From: Evansella cellulosilytica DSM 2522
GTDB taxonomy: Bacteria > Bacillota > Bacilli > Bacillales > Salisediminibacteriaceae
DNA: 64,000 nt
Assembly (NCBI RefSeq): GCF_000177235.2
Contig: NC_014829.1
Span: 1,612,001 to 1,676,000, forward strand
Direction of reading: 5' to 3'
How positions within the stretch are numbered: position 1 is the first letter of the stretch; each line of letters opens with the position of its first letter. The notes under the pieces were generated by a model, which saw only the letters and a program-made list of their open reading frames with translations, had not been told where the DNA came from and did no database searches. Positions 33,459 through 44,038 of this stretch are shown one piece after another. A program made the position numbers and the translations under genes.

Positions 33459-34958
33459 ATGATGGATTCAATTTCACTAATTAATATAGAAGAAACACAT
33501 AAACGCGCTTGTGAGAGAATTGTTCAGCTATTTAGTGACGAAATGAAAGTTAACTTTATTGCTGAGAACGAAAACCATCACGAGGTGGCAATTTCATTTA
33601 CTGAAGTAACGGTTATTGATGATGTTTGTTTTGTGACAGGAGTTATGATAAATGATCAAGGAGAAGCCATTAGCAGTATTGAAACAAAGCTGCGCTTAGA
33701 AGCTAATCCGATTAAAAAGGTAAAGAAGCAAGTTAAAAATTTATGTTTATTAAAGCTGATGGAGTCTTACACAGGGATAATTCAACCGTGGGGAATTTTA
33801 ACGGGGATTCGGCCTACTAAGCTTTATCACTCTATGCGACGTGAAGGGCTATCGGTGGATAATATAAGTCAGCAATTAAGTGAACGGTACTCCGTACAAA
33901 AAGAGAAAATTGAACTACTAGCCAATATAGCTACACGCCAGCTTGCAGTTGTACCTGATCTCGATCATATAAAAAACGAAGTAAGTATTTATATCGGAAT
34001 TCCGTTTTGTCCAACAATGTGTGCTTATTGTACATTTCCTGCGTATGCGATTAATGGGAAAAATGGATCAGTGGAGGAATTTTTAACTGGGCTTCATTAT
34101 GAGATGGAAGTAACGGGTACATGGCTAAAGGAACGCAATATAAAAGTGACAACGATCTATTATGGTGGTGGAACACCGACAAGTATTACTGCACGGGAAA
34201 TGGATGCCTTATATGAGAAAATGTATCAAGTTTTTCCTATGGCTGACGTAAGGGAGCTAACGGTGGAAGCTGGGAGGCCAGATACGATATCTCCTGAAAA
34301 GATAGAGGTGTTAAAAAAGTGGAACGTTGACCGGATCAGTGTTAATCCACAATCATTTACAAATGAAACGTTAAAGGCAATTGGTCGTCATCATTCAGTA
34401 GAAGAAACAATTGATAAGTATAAGCTCTCCATGGAAATGGGAATGACAAACATTAATATGGACTTAATTATAGGTTTACCAGGAGAAGGTGTGGAAGAAT
34501 TATCGCACACATTACAAGTTACAAGTGAACTAAAACCAGCCTCTTTGACAGTCCACACATTATCATATAAAAGAGCATCACAAATGACGAAATATAAGGA
34601 AAAATATAAAGTAGCTGATCGAGATGAAATACACGAAATGATGAAATTGGCGGAAGATTGGATGAATAAGCATAGCTATGCACCTTATTATTTATATCGT
34701 CAAAAAAATATACTCGGTAACCTTGAAAATGTAGGCTATGCTATGGATAATCACGAGAGTATATATAACATTATGATAATGGAAGAGCTGCAAACGATTA
34801 TTGGATTAGGGTGTGGTGCTTCAAGTAAATGGGTTGATCCAAGAACAGGGGATATCGACAGGTATGCAAACCCTAAAGATCCACAGACATATATAGACCG
34901 TTACAAAGACTATACACATAAAAAAGTGGAGATGTTGTCACAGCTTTTCCCTCAATGA
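33459..34958 (+). CDS. hemZ: Radical SAM coproporphyrinogen III oxidase-like protein HemZ
   Basis: A 499-residue radical SAM protein, close to B. subtilis HemZ (501). The cluster motif is CPTMCAYC (C-x3-C-x2-C, ~184-191), preceded by a long N-terminal extension typical of HemZ and followed by YYGGGTPTS and a HemN-like C-terminal part. HemZ is annotated as an oxygen-independent coproporphyrinogen dehydrogenase used under low oxygen. In organisms with the coproporphyrin-dependent route its exact role is debated. The start at 33459 follows GAAAGGAA by seven bases; an upstream in-frame ATG at 33438 lacks a site. Confidence 0.88.
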   Translation: MMDSISLINIEETHKRACERIVQLFSDEMKVNFIAENENHHEVAISFTEVTVIDDVCFVTGVMINDQGEAISSIETKLRLEANPIKKVKKQVKNLCLLKLMESYTGIIQPWGILTGIRPTKLYHSMRREGLSVDNISQQLSERYSVQKEKIELLANIATRQLAVVPDLDHIKNEVSIYIGIPFCPTMCAYCTFPAYAINGKNGSVEEFLTGLHYEMEVTGTWLKERNIKVTTIYYGGGTPTSITAREMDALYEKMYQVFPMADVRELTVEAGRPDTISPEKIEVLKKWNVDRISVNPQSFTNETLKAIGRHHSVEETIDKYKLSMEMGMTNINMDLIIGLPGEGVEELSHTLQVTSELKPASLTVHTLSYKRASQMTKYKEKYKVADRDEIHEMMKLAEDWMNKHSYAPYYLYRQKNILGNLENVGYAMDNHESIYNIMIMEELQTIIGLGCGASSKWVDPRTGDIDRYANPKDPQTYIDRYKDYTHKKVEMLSQLFPQ

Positions 34959-35000
34959 TAATCTAAAATGTTTATAATGATCTTTATAGGAGGGGAAAAG

Positions 35001-35429
35001 ATGGAAGAAAACAAACTAAGAGAATTATTTGAGCATGCATTACACACTCATCAAGATCATTCTGGTAACCTTTTTATGTATTCTCTACTAGATTTTAATA
35101 TAGAATACTTAGAAGAGGAAGAACAAGTAGTCATACAAGTACCTATCACGCCGATCATGTTTAACCCAATAGGTTTTATTCATGGTGGAATTATCAGTTA
35201 TATTGCAGATACCGCAATGGGACATTTATGTGCAGCCTTTTGTGAAACACCAAGTGTAACCTTAGAGTTAAAAACACAATTTTTAAGCACAGCACGTGAA
35301 GGTACAGTGACAGCTACTGCTTACTTTACAAAAAAAGGGAGAAAAGTGCAGTTTGTGGAATGCGAATTGAAAAATGAAGAAGGTAAATTACTTGCGAAAG
35401 TGTCAGGCACCTTTTATCCTATTTCATAA
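35001..35429 (+). CDS. PaaI-type hotdog-fold thioesterase
   Basis: A 142-residue hotdog-fold protein with the family motif around FNPIGFIHGGIISYIADTAMG (His-Gly-Gly near residue 57). PaaI/YuxO-type enzymes hydrolyse acyl- or phenylacetyl-CoA thioesters. ATG 35001 is chosen because AGGAGGGG lies just upstream; the earlier ATG 34968 lacks one. It follows hemZ by 42 bases on the same strand and may be co-transcribed, but its substrate is unknown. Confidence 0.82.
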   Translation: MEENKLRELFEHALHTHQDHSGNLFMYSLLDFNIEYLEEEEQVVIQVPITPIMFNPIGFIHGGIISYIADTAMGHLCAAFCETPSVTLELKTQFLSTAREGTVTATAYFTKKGRKVQFVECELKNEEGKLLAKVSGTFYPIS

Positions 35430-35537
35430 TGGAAATCTGCTTTTTAAGGTTATGTCATAAGGAAGTTATTTATCAATAACAATGAAGCGTGTTCAATAAG
35501 CTTGTTAAGAGATTGTTCCTTTACGCTACTAAAAGTC

Positions 35538-35595
35538 GGAGAGGTTGACTCAAAAGATAAAAATTATCTTTTTGGTCAACCTCTCGTTTTTTTTT
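35538..35595 (+). terminator. Terminator of the TTGACTCAA family
   Basis: GAGAGGTTGACTCAAAAGAT pairs with ATCTTTTTGGTCAACCTCTC and is followed by nine T. It is the clearest member of the family that is a true intrinsic terminator. The remaining ~220 bases to yhaO hold no gene. Confidence 0.9.
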
Positions 35596-35814
35596 GTTGT
35601 CAAACATATTCGTGACAAATATGGACGATATGTATGTAATATACAGAAAAGCGAACATTTATTCCCTTTTTGTGGTATAATTTTTTAATAGATTGGCTCT
35701 AATACATACTGTTGGTTCATTTTGACATGACCTTGAATTAAGGTAACACTTCTGTTCATATTTTAAAAAAATAATAACAACCTAGCAAATATATTAATGG
35801 AAGGAGTTGGTAAA

Positions 35815-37041
35815 ATGATTCGTTTTATTCATTGCGCTGACCTTCATTTAGGACGACCAATAAAAACACATGCAGATTTACCAGCAAGCTTTATTAAACA
35901 ACTTCAATCCGCCACTTATCAATCGTTTGAATCGATTGTAAATAAGGCGATAGAGTTCAATGTAGACTTTATGTTAATTAGTGGTGACGTATATGATAGT
36001 GAGCACCGCTCTTATAGGGGACAATGGTTTTTAAAAAAACAAGCAGAGCGACTACAAAAAGTGAATATTCCTATCTATGTGATACACGGGAATCATGACC
36101 CAATCAAAGCTGAACACAGCAACAATAGATTACCTGAAAACGTTCATGTTTTTTCTGAGAAATTTGAAGTTGTTTCATTATTAACTGCAAAAAATGAAAA
36201 GGTATACCTTTATGGTTTTAGCTACCCGAATAAGGCCTATTATGATAATCCGATACCAATGTATGAAACGATTGGAGAAATGTCTGCATATCATATTGCC
36301 TTATTACATGGACAAGAATCTTCTCAAAAGGATCATGAACCGTATGCGCCTTTTTCTTTAAATGAATTGAAGCAAAAAAACATTGATTATTGGGCATTAG
36401 GACATATACATAAGCGACAAATCTTATCCTCAAACCCATCGGTTGTTTATCCTGGTAATATTCAAGGCGCTCATAAAAAGGAAAATGGCGAAAAGGGAGC
36501 TTACTATGTAGAAATGACAAAGACGGATACTATGTTAACCTTTTTACCGACATCACGTGTGCAGTGGGAGCACATGAACATTAGTATTGATGAATGTGAA
36601 ATAATGGATGAATTATTAGACCGTATACAACAGATAAGCGAGATTTTAGATTTACAAAAGCATTATTTAGTGGAGGTACATCTAACTGGAGGTGGCCCTT
36701 TACACGAGCAGCTTATTCAAGATAATGTACAACAAGAATTAATGACAATATTAAGATCTGAAGTTTTTCACAGTAGTAACGTGTGGATAAACAGTTTGTA
36801 TGTAAATACAACGCTTCCAATTGAGCGAGAGAGATTGAAAGAAAAAGATGATCTGCTGGGAGATATCGTACGTGTTGTAGATACACTAGAGGAACAACAT
36901 GTAGAGGAAGCATTGCAGCCAGTGTTTTCACATTTAGTCATGCGTAAATACTTAGAATGCTTATCTCAAGAAGAAATACAGGAAATTGTTGAGACAGCAG
37001 AGAGAAAAATATTAACTTCATTAATGCGTGAGGTGAAGTAA
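35815..37041 (+). CDS. yhaO: SbcD-like metallophosphoesterase nuclease YhaO
   Basis: A 408-residue calcineurin-like phosphoesterase of the SbcD/Mre11 type, the same length as B. subtilis YhaO. The metal-binding motifs are visible: HCADLHLG (~6-13), ISGDVYD (~55-61), HGNHDP (~90-95), LLHGQE (~165) and ALGHIHK (~196-202). It should cut DNA ends or hairpins together with the ATPase YhaN encoded next, overlapping by one base. The start at 35815 is set by GGAG upstream. Confidence 0.92.
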   Translation: MIRFIHCADLHLGRPIKTHADLPASFIKQLQSATYQSFESIVNKAIEFNVDFMLISGDVYDSEHRSYRGQWFLKKQAERLQKVNIPIYVIHGNHDPIKAEHSNNRLPENVHVFSEKFEVVSLLTAKNEKVYLYGFSYPNKAYYDNPIPMYETIGEMSAYHIALLHGQESSQKDHEPYAPFSLNELKQKNIDYWALGHIHKRQILSSNPSVVYPGNIQGAHKKENGEKGAYYVEMTKTDTMLTFLPTSRVQWEHMNISIDECEIMDELLDRIQQISEILDLQKHYLVEVHLTGGGPLHEQLIQDNVQQELMTILRSEVFHSSNVWINSLYVNTTLPIERERLKEKDDLLGDIVRVVDTLEEQHVEEALQPVFSHLVMRKYLECLSQEEIQEIVETAERKILTSLMREVK

Positions 37042-40034
37042 TGATGAGGCTATTAAAAGTACATATTTATGGATATGGTAAGTGGATCGATCAAGAGTGG
37101 AGTTTTACAAGGGATGGTATTCAAATAATTCAAGGAAATAATGAATCTGGCAAATCTACTTTTATGGCTTTCATTTTTGCAATCTTTTATGGTTTTCCTA
37201 AAAAAGGAGAAAAACAGTATATACCGTTATCGGTTAATGCGTATGGTGGTACTGTTACAGCACATACAGAACAATTCGGAACTGTCGTCATTGAAAGAGT
37301 GAAAGGTCGTTTAGTGAAGGGCGATGTTACTGTATACTTCTCTGACGGGTCTTTAGGTGGTGAACAGGAGTTAAGGGAGATACTCCAAGATATAGACGAA
37401 AAAACGTTTAAAGGTATTTTTCACTTCGATTTGGATTCGTTGAACAGCTTAGGGATGATGAATGCTGATAACTTAAATCAATATCTTTACGATGCAGGAC
37501 TTAGCGGAAGTCGTTCACTAGCTGAAATAGAGAAACAAACTGCCACACAAATGGATGAATTGTTTAAACCAAGAGGTAAAAAAACCGAAATGAACGTGAT
37601 TGCAAAGCAACTGGAAGTAAAGGAAAGAGAGCTAACGAAATGGGAAGAAAGAGTTAGCGAATATGAACATTTGAAGAGTAATGTTACACTTCTTGAACAA
37701 AGGATAACGGACTTAAAATCAGAACAGAAAACGTATATAGATCAAATAAAAGAAAAAGAGAAGCAAAAAACGTTGAAGGAACTAGCAACTTCATGGAAAG
37801 AAAAACAAATTCAACTGGAGCAGTTAGTTCATGTGAAAAGCTTTCCTGCAAACGGTATTGAACGATTAAACGCATTAAATGAGAAATTAATAGAAACAAA
37901 ATCAGAACTAAAGGATGTGCAAGTGAAGGAAGAATTATTATATTCTGAGCTTCAAAAATTAAAGCCGGTTGCTAGCTGGAATGAATCGAAGCAAGATTTA
38001 GATGAACTTAAGCTTGAAGAGAAATTGTATTACGAACGTTTAATAGAAATAGAAAACGGCGAAAAAATGGCAACAAAAGTAAAAGAAGACATGGAAAAGG
38101 TGAGTGAGGAAATAAGGAAAGAAGGTCCTATTCATCTTGATAATATTATTGTAAATGCAAATATGAAGTCAGAATTCGAACTGTTGAAACAGGAAGTAGA
38201 CGTTCATAATTGGAACCAAAAGCGCTTGAAGAGTGAGTTAATACAGTTAGAAGAGCATATTAAGCAGCTTTCAACGGAGCTTTCTTCTATTGAGAGTGAG
38301 ATGCTTACAGAAGATCAAGTGAAAGATATAGAGAATAAAATGAATAAAGGTAAAGAAAAGAACGGGGGCAATAATAATGAAGCGCTCACTTCTCAGCATA
38401 ACTTCATTATCAATCATTACCACTCTGTCGTAAAAAGTGAAAAAACACAGCAGTTTGTTTTTTTCATCATCACTTTGTTTTTAGCTGCTAGTTCCATCGT
38501 TATGTTCATCATGAATGAATGGGGAATAGCCTTTTTAGTGTCGCTTTTTACTGTTGTTTTATTTTCAGTATTTATTTGGAAAATTGTATCAGTAAAGAAA
38601 ATATTAAAGTCTATTGAAAAGGAAAAAAAGGACTATCAACAAAAGTTAATGGAGAATGAATTTGACGAAGATGACGAAAGCACTTTTATGTTAAATAAAT
38701 GGCACGATATTTTACATGAACATAGTGAGAAAAAAAAGCAATATTTACTATGTGAGAATAAAATGAACGATATACGAGAAAGGTTGTTGAAAGTAGAGAA
38801 AGATTTACAATTATATGAAGGAAAGCTAGAGTCAAATCATGATAGCATTCATGCTTGGTGTGAAAAATACGGGCTCCCTTCTAATATACATTATAATAAC
38901 ATGCGATCCTTTATCGACATGTGTGAAGCTTTTCTAAGTTATCGCAATAAATATAATGAAATAATAGAAAACAATATCAAGTTAAAAAAGAAGTGTATGC
39001 AATTTGAAGAAAAAGTTAACCATTTAGTGACAAGACTTTGCAGTGATGAAATAAAAAGCACGATGAGGCAAAAAATAAAAGTATTACAGCAAATAGTAAA
39101 GAATCAAGAGGAAAAACAACAGTTACGAATAAAGAAAGAGGAAAGAATTGAACATTTGCAGGAAGTAAAGACGAGACTGCATATTGAAATTAGTGAAATA
39201 ACGCAGGCTATTGAACATCTTTTTCAACTTGCAAATGTGAAGGAGGAAGAAGCATATCGTCGGAAGGCCATTTTGCTTGATGATTACAACAGGTTAGTTG
39301 AAGAACAAAACCATTTCTGGGTACAAATGAAAATGATGTATTCTGATGATCAACACTTACATCGATTAGTGGAACAATTGCTTAGTGAACAATCCGATCC
39401 TACGAAGGAATTACAATTAGTGCAAGAAAAAAATGAAGCATGTTTGAATGAATACGAGAGTGCCCGAGAAAAACTTTTGTATGTAAAAAATGAAATCAGT
39501 ACATTAGAAGAAGATGGGAGCTATGATGAACTTGTACAAGGATTTACCCAGCTGAAGGAGGAATTAAAAACTCTAGCTAAAAAGTGGGCAACATTATCGG
39601 TAAGCATGGTCATGATTCGTGAGTTAAAAAGACTGTATGAAAAGGAGAAGCAACCAGATGTTTTACATAGTGCACAATTGTTTCTCTCGAAAATGACAAA
39701 TGGAGAATATCCAAGGCTGTTTGCACCATTAGGGGAAGAACGTTTTATCCTAGAAAGGAAAGACGGGATAAGATTTGATCCGAGCGAAGTAAGCAGGGGA
39801 ACTTGCGAAGTATTATACTTATCACTTCGACTAGCATTAGCAATGAAGTTTGCTCAATCTGATTCATTGCCACTCTTTATGGATGAAACGATAGTAAATA
39901 TTGATAAACAGCGCCGTGATTTAATTGTAGGCGTGCTTGATCAATTTTCAAAAAATAGACAAGTTATCTTTTTAACATGTCATCGTCATATTGCAGATTC
40001 CATTATCGGGAATAGGATTTTCTTGCAAAAATAA
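37041..40034 (+). CDS. yhaN: SbcC-like SMC-type ATPase YhaN
   Basis: A 997-residue protein with an N-terminal Walker A (GNNESGKST, ~32-40), two long coiled-coil arms (~170-440 and ~530-860) and a C-terminal ABC signature and Walker B (SRGTCEVLYLSLRLAL and LFMDETIVNID). It is the partner ATPase of YhaO, analogous to SbcC/Rad50. A hydrophobic double membrane-like segment at ~475-520 replaces the zinc hook between the arms. This is typical of YhaN and suggests membrane association of the complex. The start overlaps the yhaO stop by one base (TAATG). Confidence 0.92.
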   Translation: MMRLLKVHIYGYGKWIDQEWSFTRDGIQIIQGNNESGKSTFMAFIFAIFYGFPKKGEKQYIPLSVNAYGGTVTAHTEQFGTVVIERVKGRLVKGDVTVYFSDGSLGGEQELREILQDIDEKTFKGIFHFDLDSLNSLGMMNADNLNQYLYDAGLSGSRSLAEIEKQTATQMDELFKPRGKKTEMNVIAKQLEVKERELTKWEERVSEYEHLKSNVTLLEQRITDLKSEQKTYIDQIKEKEKQKTLKELATSWKEKQIQLEQLVHVKSFPANGIERLNALNEKLIETKSELKDVQVKEELLYSELQKLKPVASWNESKQDLDELKLEEKLYYERLIEIENGEKMATKVKEDMEKVSEEIRKEGPIHLDNIIVNANMKSEFELLKQEVDVHNWNQKRLKSELIQLEEHIKQLSTELSSIESEMLTEDQVKDIENKMNKGKEKNGGNNNEALTSQHNFIINHYHSVVKSEKTQQFVFFIITLFLAASSIVMFIMNEWGIAFLVSLFTVVLFSVFIWKIVSVKKILKSIEKEKKDYQQKLMENEFDEDDESTFMLNKWHDILHEHSEKKKQYLLCENKMNDIRERLLKVEKDLQLYEGKLESNHDSIHAWCEKYGLPSNIHYNNMRSFIDMCEAFLSYRNKYNEIIENNIKLKKKCMQFEEKVNHLVTRLCSDEIKSTMRQKIKVLQQIVKNQEEKQQLRIKKEERIEHLQEVKTRLHIEISEITQAIEHLFQLANVKEEEAYRRKAILLDDYNRLVEEQNHFWVQMKMMYSDDQHLHRLVEQLLSEQSDPTKELQLVQEKNEACLNEYESAREKLLYVKNEISTLEEDGSYDELVQGFTQLKEELKTLAKKWATLSVSMVMIRELKRLYEKEKQPDVLHSAQLFLSKMTNGEYPRLFAPLGEERFILERKDGIRFDPSEVSRGTCEVLYLSLRLALAMKFAQSDSLPLFMDETIVNIDKQRRDLIVGVLDQFSKNRQVIFLTCHRHIADSIIGNRIFLQK

Positions 40035-40110
40035 CATGAAACGCTTTCATCATTATTGTACTTTTGCTAAAATCATAACGTGTAGAGTCGATTATTAGGA
40101 GGTTTTACCA

Positions 40111-40665
40111 TTGAGTATAAACAATGACGACAATAACATAAAAGAAAGCTATGAGGATACAAAAGATATTTTTATTCAAAGTATGGCGAAAAATATGAAT
40201 CTTTATGGAATAACTCCTACTATTGGACGGCTATATGGAACATTATATTTCTCTAGTGACCCAATGACTTTAGACGATATGAGAGAATCTTTAGCAATGA
40301 GTAAAACGAGCATGAGCACCGGTGTACGAACGTTAGTAGATATGAACATGGTAGAACCAGTTTTTCGAAGAGGAGTTCGAAAGGATTTATACAAAGCGGA
40401 AGAAGATTGGTACAAGTCATTTACAGCTCTCTTTTCTAGACAGTGGAGAAAGGCGAGTGACACAAATATAGAGGAAGCTAAAGAGGCAATTGAACAGTTA
40501 CAAGAACTAATAACAAAGACAAATGATGAGGAATTAATAAGCAAAATAGAGAGTGATATTGAAAAACTTGAGTATGCTTGTCAATATTATAAATGGCTTC
40601 TCAAGTTTGTAGAGACAGTAGAATCAGGGAAAATATATGATTTTATTCCAAAAGTAAAAGAATAA
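40111..40665 (+). CDS. GbsR-family transcription regulator
   Basis: A 184-residue MarR-like winged-helix regulator of the GbsR group (GbsR, OpcR, OpuAR). The helix-turn-helix is around MTLDDMRESLAMSKTSMSTGVRTL (~50-73), followed by a basic wing RRGVRKDLY and a helical tail. In Bacillus these proteins repress glycine-betaine synthesis and choline or betaine import. No such genes are adjacent, so the target is unknown. It begins with TTG 40111 after AGGAGG. Confidence 0.85.
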   Translation: MSINNDDNNIKESYEDTKDIFIQSMAKNMNLYGITPTIGRLYGTLYFSSDPMTLDDMRESLAMSKTSMSTGVRTLVDMNMVEPVFRRGVRKDLYKAEEDWYKSFTALFSRQWRKASDTNIEEAKEAIEQLQELITKTNDEELISKIESDIEKLEYACQYYKWLLKFVETVESGKIYDFIPKVKE

Positions 40666-40668
40666 CGA

Positions 40669-40718
40669 GAGACTATGTCAAAAGGCAATGCAGTGCTTTA
40701 TGACATAGTCTCTTTTTT
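40669..40718 (+). terminator. Terminator of the GbsR-family gene
   Basis: GAGACTATGTCA (40669-40680) and TGACATAGTCTC (40701-40712) are perfect 12-base arms with a partly paired 20-base interior, followed by TTTTTT. Confidence 0.9.
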
Positions 40719-40810
40719 ATATTACATAGTTTTACACTGTGATATCGATTTATTTTAATATATATTTGTATTAAAATATGAAATAAATCACGTTTAAAAG
40801 GGTGAGAAAG

Positions 40811-41482
40811 TTGAATCATTTTCACGTTTATTTAGTTGAAGACGAAAAAAACTTGGCAGAAGTGATAAAAGCATATATGGAAAAGGAAGGATGGAAAGTG
40901 AAGCACTTTTCAGATGGAAAAGAAGCGGCCGAACATATTGATTCATCTCCTCATCTATGGGTGCTTGACATTATGTTACCTGGTATGGACGGCTACCAAT
41001 TATTAAAAGCAATTAAGTCTAGAAATGATACACCTGTTATTTTTATTTCAGCTAGAGATAAAGACTTAGATCGAGTGTTAGGACTTGAATTAGGAAGCGA
41101 TGATTACTTAGCAAAGCCATTTCTTCCAGAAGAGCTTGTCATTCGTGCAAAAAAGCTACTAGAGAGAATTTATAAGAATGATGTCCAAGCGCCAGAGCAG
41201 TTTACATTGAACGGATATACGATAGATCCAAATGGTAGAACAGTAAAAGATGGTAATGAACCAATTGAACTGACAACAAAGGAAATGGATCTTGTCATCT
41301 TATTAACATCGAATATTAGTAAATCGCTATCAAGAGAGGAAATTATTGAATATGTTTGGGGTAGTGATTATTATGGCTCTGAACGAGCGGTAGATGATGT
41401 TGTAAGAAGAGTGAGGAAGAAGCTCCCTAGAATCCATGTGGAAACTTTATATGGATACGGATATAGGGTTTTATCTTCATGA
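40811..41482 (+). CDS. cssR: Secretion-stress response regulator CssR
   Basis: A ~223-residue OmpR/PhoB-type response regulator that matches B. subtilis CssR along its length, including YLVEDE at the start, PSPHLWILDIMLP-like phospho-acceptor context (here LWVLDIMLPGMDGY), FISARD, GLELGSDDY and the C-terminal winged helix ending YGYGYR. It activates quality-control protease genes (htrA, htrB) when misfolded exported proteins accumulate. AAAAGGGTGAG favours TTG 40811 as start; GTG 40802 is inside that site. It overlaps cssS by four bases. Confidence 0.88.
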   Translation: MNHFHVYLVEDEKNLAEVIKAYMEKEGWKVKHFSDGKEAAEHIDSSPHLWVLDIMLPGMDGYQLLKAIKSRNDTPVIFISARDKDLDRVLGLELGSDDYLAKPFLPEELVIRAKKLLERIYKNDVQAPEQFTLNGYTIDPNGRTVKDGNEPIELTTKEMDLVILLTSNISKSLSREEIIEYVWGSDYYGSERAVDDVVRRVRKKLPRIHVETLYGYGYRVLSS

Positions 41483-42834
41483 TACGAATGAATTTAACGA
41501 AACGAATATGGTTTTCGTTTATCTCACTCATATTACTAGTTGGATTGCTCATTGGGGTCATTTATCCGATATCATTAAAGAGTACACTCACGGAAGAAAC
41601 ATATAGAATTATAGAGCAAGAGCAATCAAGATATACTAATCCTTTTAGTGAACATAATCTACCACCACAAACTGAACTAGACTTCATCGAAAGGCGTGAA
41701 GCAGAGAGGTCAGTAGGTCACTTGTTACTTTTGAATGAGTTTAGAAGTATTGAAGGCGTAATGGTACCGAATGAAGTTTATTTAGAAATGAGGAATCAAG
41801 CGCACAGTCAAACTGCGATGCGAGGTCGATACGAACTCACATATAATGGGGCAACACTTTTTTACTCTGTAACGAAGTTGATTTATGCTAACGGTGATGC
41901 TTATCTCATTTCTTTTATGTGGGATACTTATCGTGATCAAATGGTGAATAGATTATGGGGCAGGTTATTTTATATATTAATATTAGCTGGTGGTGTAAGC
42001 CTTATTCCAGCCTTTTGGTTAAAACATTACCTGAAACAGCCATTAGCAAGCTTAGGTAACCATTTTGAACAAATTTCAAATAGAAATTGGAAAGAGCCGT
42101 TTGTATGGGAAGCGGATGAAGACTTCGAAAAGTTGTCTAACCAGTTTGAAAAAATGAGACAAAATTTAATCAGTTATGATAGAGCACAAAAAACATTTAT
42201 TCAACATGCATCCCATGAATTGAAAACCCCAATTATGGTTGTCAAAAGCTATGCTAAGTCCGTTAAAGATGGTATTTTACCGAAAGAGAGTATAGAACAA
42301 ACGATGGACGTTATTATAGAAGAATCAAATCGGATGGAAAAAAGAGTAAAAGACATGCTTTATTATACAAAATTAGATTCATTTAAAGAAACACCTCTAG
42401 AGAAAACCTCTTTTTTATTTGGTTCTATTGCTTATCGTATAGAAGAGCGTTTTCGTTTATATAGAGAAGATGTAAACATCAATATTTTGGGTGATGACGT
42501 AGAACTCTTTGGTGATAAGGAATCATTTAGTGTACTTTTAGAGAATCTAGTAGAAAATGCCTTTAGGTATACTGTAGATACGATAGATATGAGTGCTTTT
42601 TCGGATAAAGAAAACTATTACATCACGGTGTATAATAATGGAGAACCAATTCCAGATGATGAAATAGAGCATTTATTCACACCGTTTACGAAAGGATCGA
42701 AGGGGCAATTCGGTTTAGGACTAGCGATAGTAAAACGTATTTGTGACCTACACAATGGATATCCAACTGTTGTGAATGAAAGTAACGGTGTTCGCTTTAC
42801 AATAATCCTACCAAAGAAAACAGAGAACAATTAG
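41479..42834 (+). CDS. cssS: Secretion-stress sensor histidine kinase CssS
   Basis: A 451-residue sensor kinase, the length of B. subtilis CssS. Two membrane helices (~10-32 and ~160-182) enclose an extracytoplasmic sensor domain of ~125 residues. HAMP-like and dimerisation segments follow, with the phospho-acceptor in HASHELKTPIMVV (~247-259). The ATPase has N-box LLENLVENAFRY and G-box FGLGLAIVKRI. ATGA overlap with cssR indicates coupled translation; ATG 41488 is an alternative start. The PrsA foldase encoded 2 kb downstream works on the same class of exported proteins. Confidence 0.88.
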   Translation: MIRMNLTKRIWFSFISLILLVGLLIGVIYPISLKSTLTEETYRIIEQEQSRYTNPFSEHNLPPQTELDFIERREAERSVGHLLLLNEFRSIEGVMVPNEVYLEMRNQAHSQTAMRGRYELTYNGATLFYSVTKLIYANGDAYLISFMWDTYRDQMVNRLWGRLFYILILAGGVSLIPAFWLKHYLKQPLASLGNHFEQISNRNWKEPFVWEADEDFEKLSNQFEKMRQNLISYDRAQKTFIQHASHELKTPIMVVKSYAKSVKDGILPKESIEQTMDVIIEESNRMEKRVKDMLYYTKLDSFKETPLEKTSFLFGSIAYRIEERFRLYREDVNINILGDDVELFGDKESFSVLLENLVENAFRYTVDTIDMSAFSDKENYYITVYNNGEPIPDDEIEHLFTPFTKGSKGQFGLGLAIVKRICDLHNGYPTVVNESNGVRFTIILPKKTENN

Positions 42835-42955
42835 CTACATGTTTTTTGGACTGAGCGATAGAGATTCAATAGGTACCCCTTTTGATCTCCCTCAGTCTAT
42901 TTTCTCGTTTATGCTATAATATTGTTAAATTAAGTAGAGCTGGAGGGGTAATTCA

Positions 42956-43915
42956 ATGAAGACTGGCATCAATCAATATAAAATTGGTGATAGCATTGAT
43001 ATGTATTTATTAATTAAATCTGCCAAAAAGGCGACGGCTAGCAATGGGAAAGCCTTTTTAACATTGCACATGTCGGATAAATCGGGAGAAATTGAGGCAA
43101 AGCTATGGGGAATTGCACCTGAGGATGAAGCGACATTCGTTAGTGCTACCATTGTTCATGTGACAGGGGAAATACAAGAATTTCGAGGAATGCGTCAATT
43201 AAAGATTAAATCAATTAGACCCACTACTAGCATGGATCAAGTGAAGCCTGCTGATTTTTTGCCATCTGCACCGTTAGACCCAGAAGAAATGCTCGAAAGA
43301 GTAACACAATATATTTTTGAAATGCAAAATGCAAAGATACAGAGAATCACGCGTCATTTATTTAAAAAGCATCAAGTTGCGTTTTCGCAATCACCTGCAG
43401 CAACAAAGAATCATCACGAGTTCGTATCAGGATTAGCCTACCACGTAGTATCGATGCTTGAATTAGCTAAGAGCATTGCTACATTATATCCTTCGTTGGA
43501 TAGAGATTTGCTATATGCAGGAATCATCTTACATGACCTAGGCAAAGTAAGAGAGCTCGCAGGTCCAATTGTTTCAGAGTATACGTTAGAAGGAAAGCTA
43601 CTGGGACATATTTCGATTATTGTTAATGAAATAGATGAGGCGGCAAAGGAGCTAGAAATAGAAGGGGAAGAAGTGTTAGTTCTCCAGCATTTAGTATTAA
43701 GTCATCACGGTAAGGGAGAGTGGGGAAGCCCCAAACCGCCTCTCATTCGCGAAGCAGAAATCTTACACATGATTGATAATATTGATGCAAAGATGAATAT
43801 GATGGATAGAGCACTCATGAATGTAAAGCCTGGTGAGTTTAGTGAAAGGATTTTCCCAATGGAGAACCGTTCCTTGTATAAACCAACCTTTCATGATGAA
43901 CCGTTAGATTTATAA
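42956..43915 (+). CDS. yhaM: 3'-5' exoribonuclease YhaM
   Basis: A 319-residue protein with an N-terminal OB-fold nucleic-acid-binding domain (~12-95) and a metal-dependent HD domain (~155-290; [23 protein letters not shown]). B. subtilis YhaM (314 residues) is a 3'-5' exoribonuclease that trims single-stranded RNA ends after the major degradation enzymes. GGAGGGG precedes the ATG. Its position between yhaN and yhaL (here with a GbsR gene and cssRS in between) follows the yha gene order. Confidence 0.93.
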   Translation: MKTGINQYKIGDSIDMYLLIKSAKKATASNGKAFLTLHMSDKSGEIEAKLWGIAPEDEATFVSATIVHVTGEIQEFRGMRQLKIKSIRPTTSMDQVKPADFLPSAPLDPEEMLERVTQYIFEMQNAKIQRITRHLFKKHQVAFSQSPAATKNHHEFVSGLAYHVVSMLELAKSIATLYPSLDRDLLYAGIILHDLGKVRELAGPIVSEYTLEGKLLGHISIIVNEIDEAAKELEIEGEEVLVLQHLVLSHHGKGEWGSPKPPLIREAEILHMIDNIDAKMNMMDRALMNVKPGEFSERIFPMENRSLYKPTFHDEPLDL

Positions 43916-44038
43916 TTCAACACTTGCTTATACATGGTTTAACAAATAAAGTTTCTTTATGTAACTTTCTAGCATATTTATTAATCTAGTAACGTACAAT
44001 AGCTAATAGATTAATAGACAATAGAAAGGGGTAACATA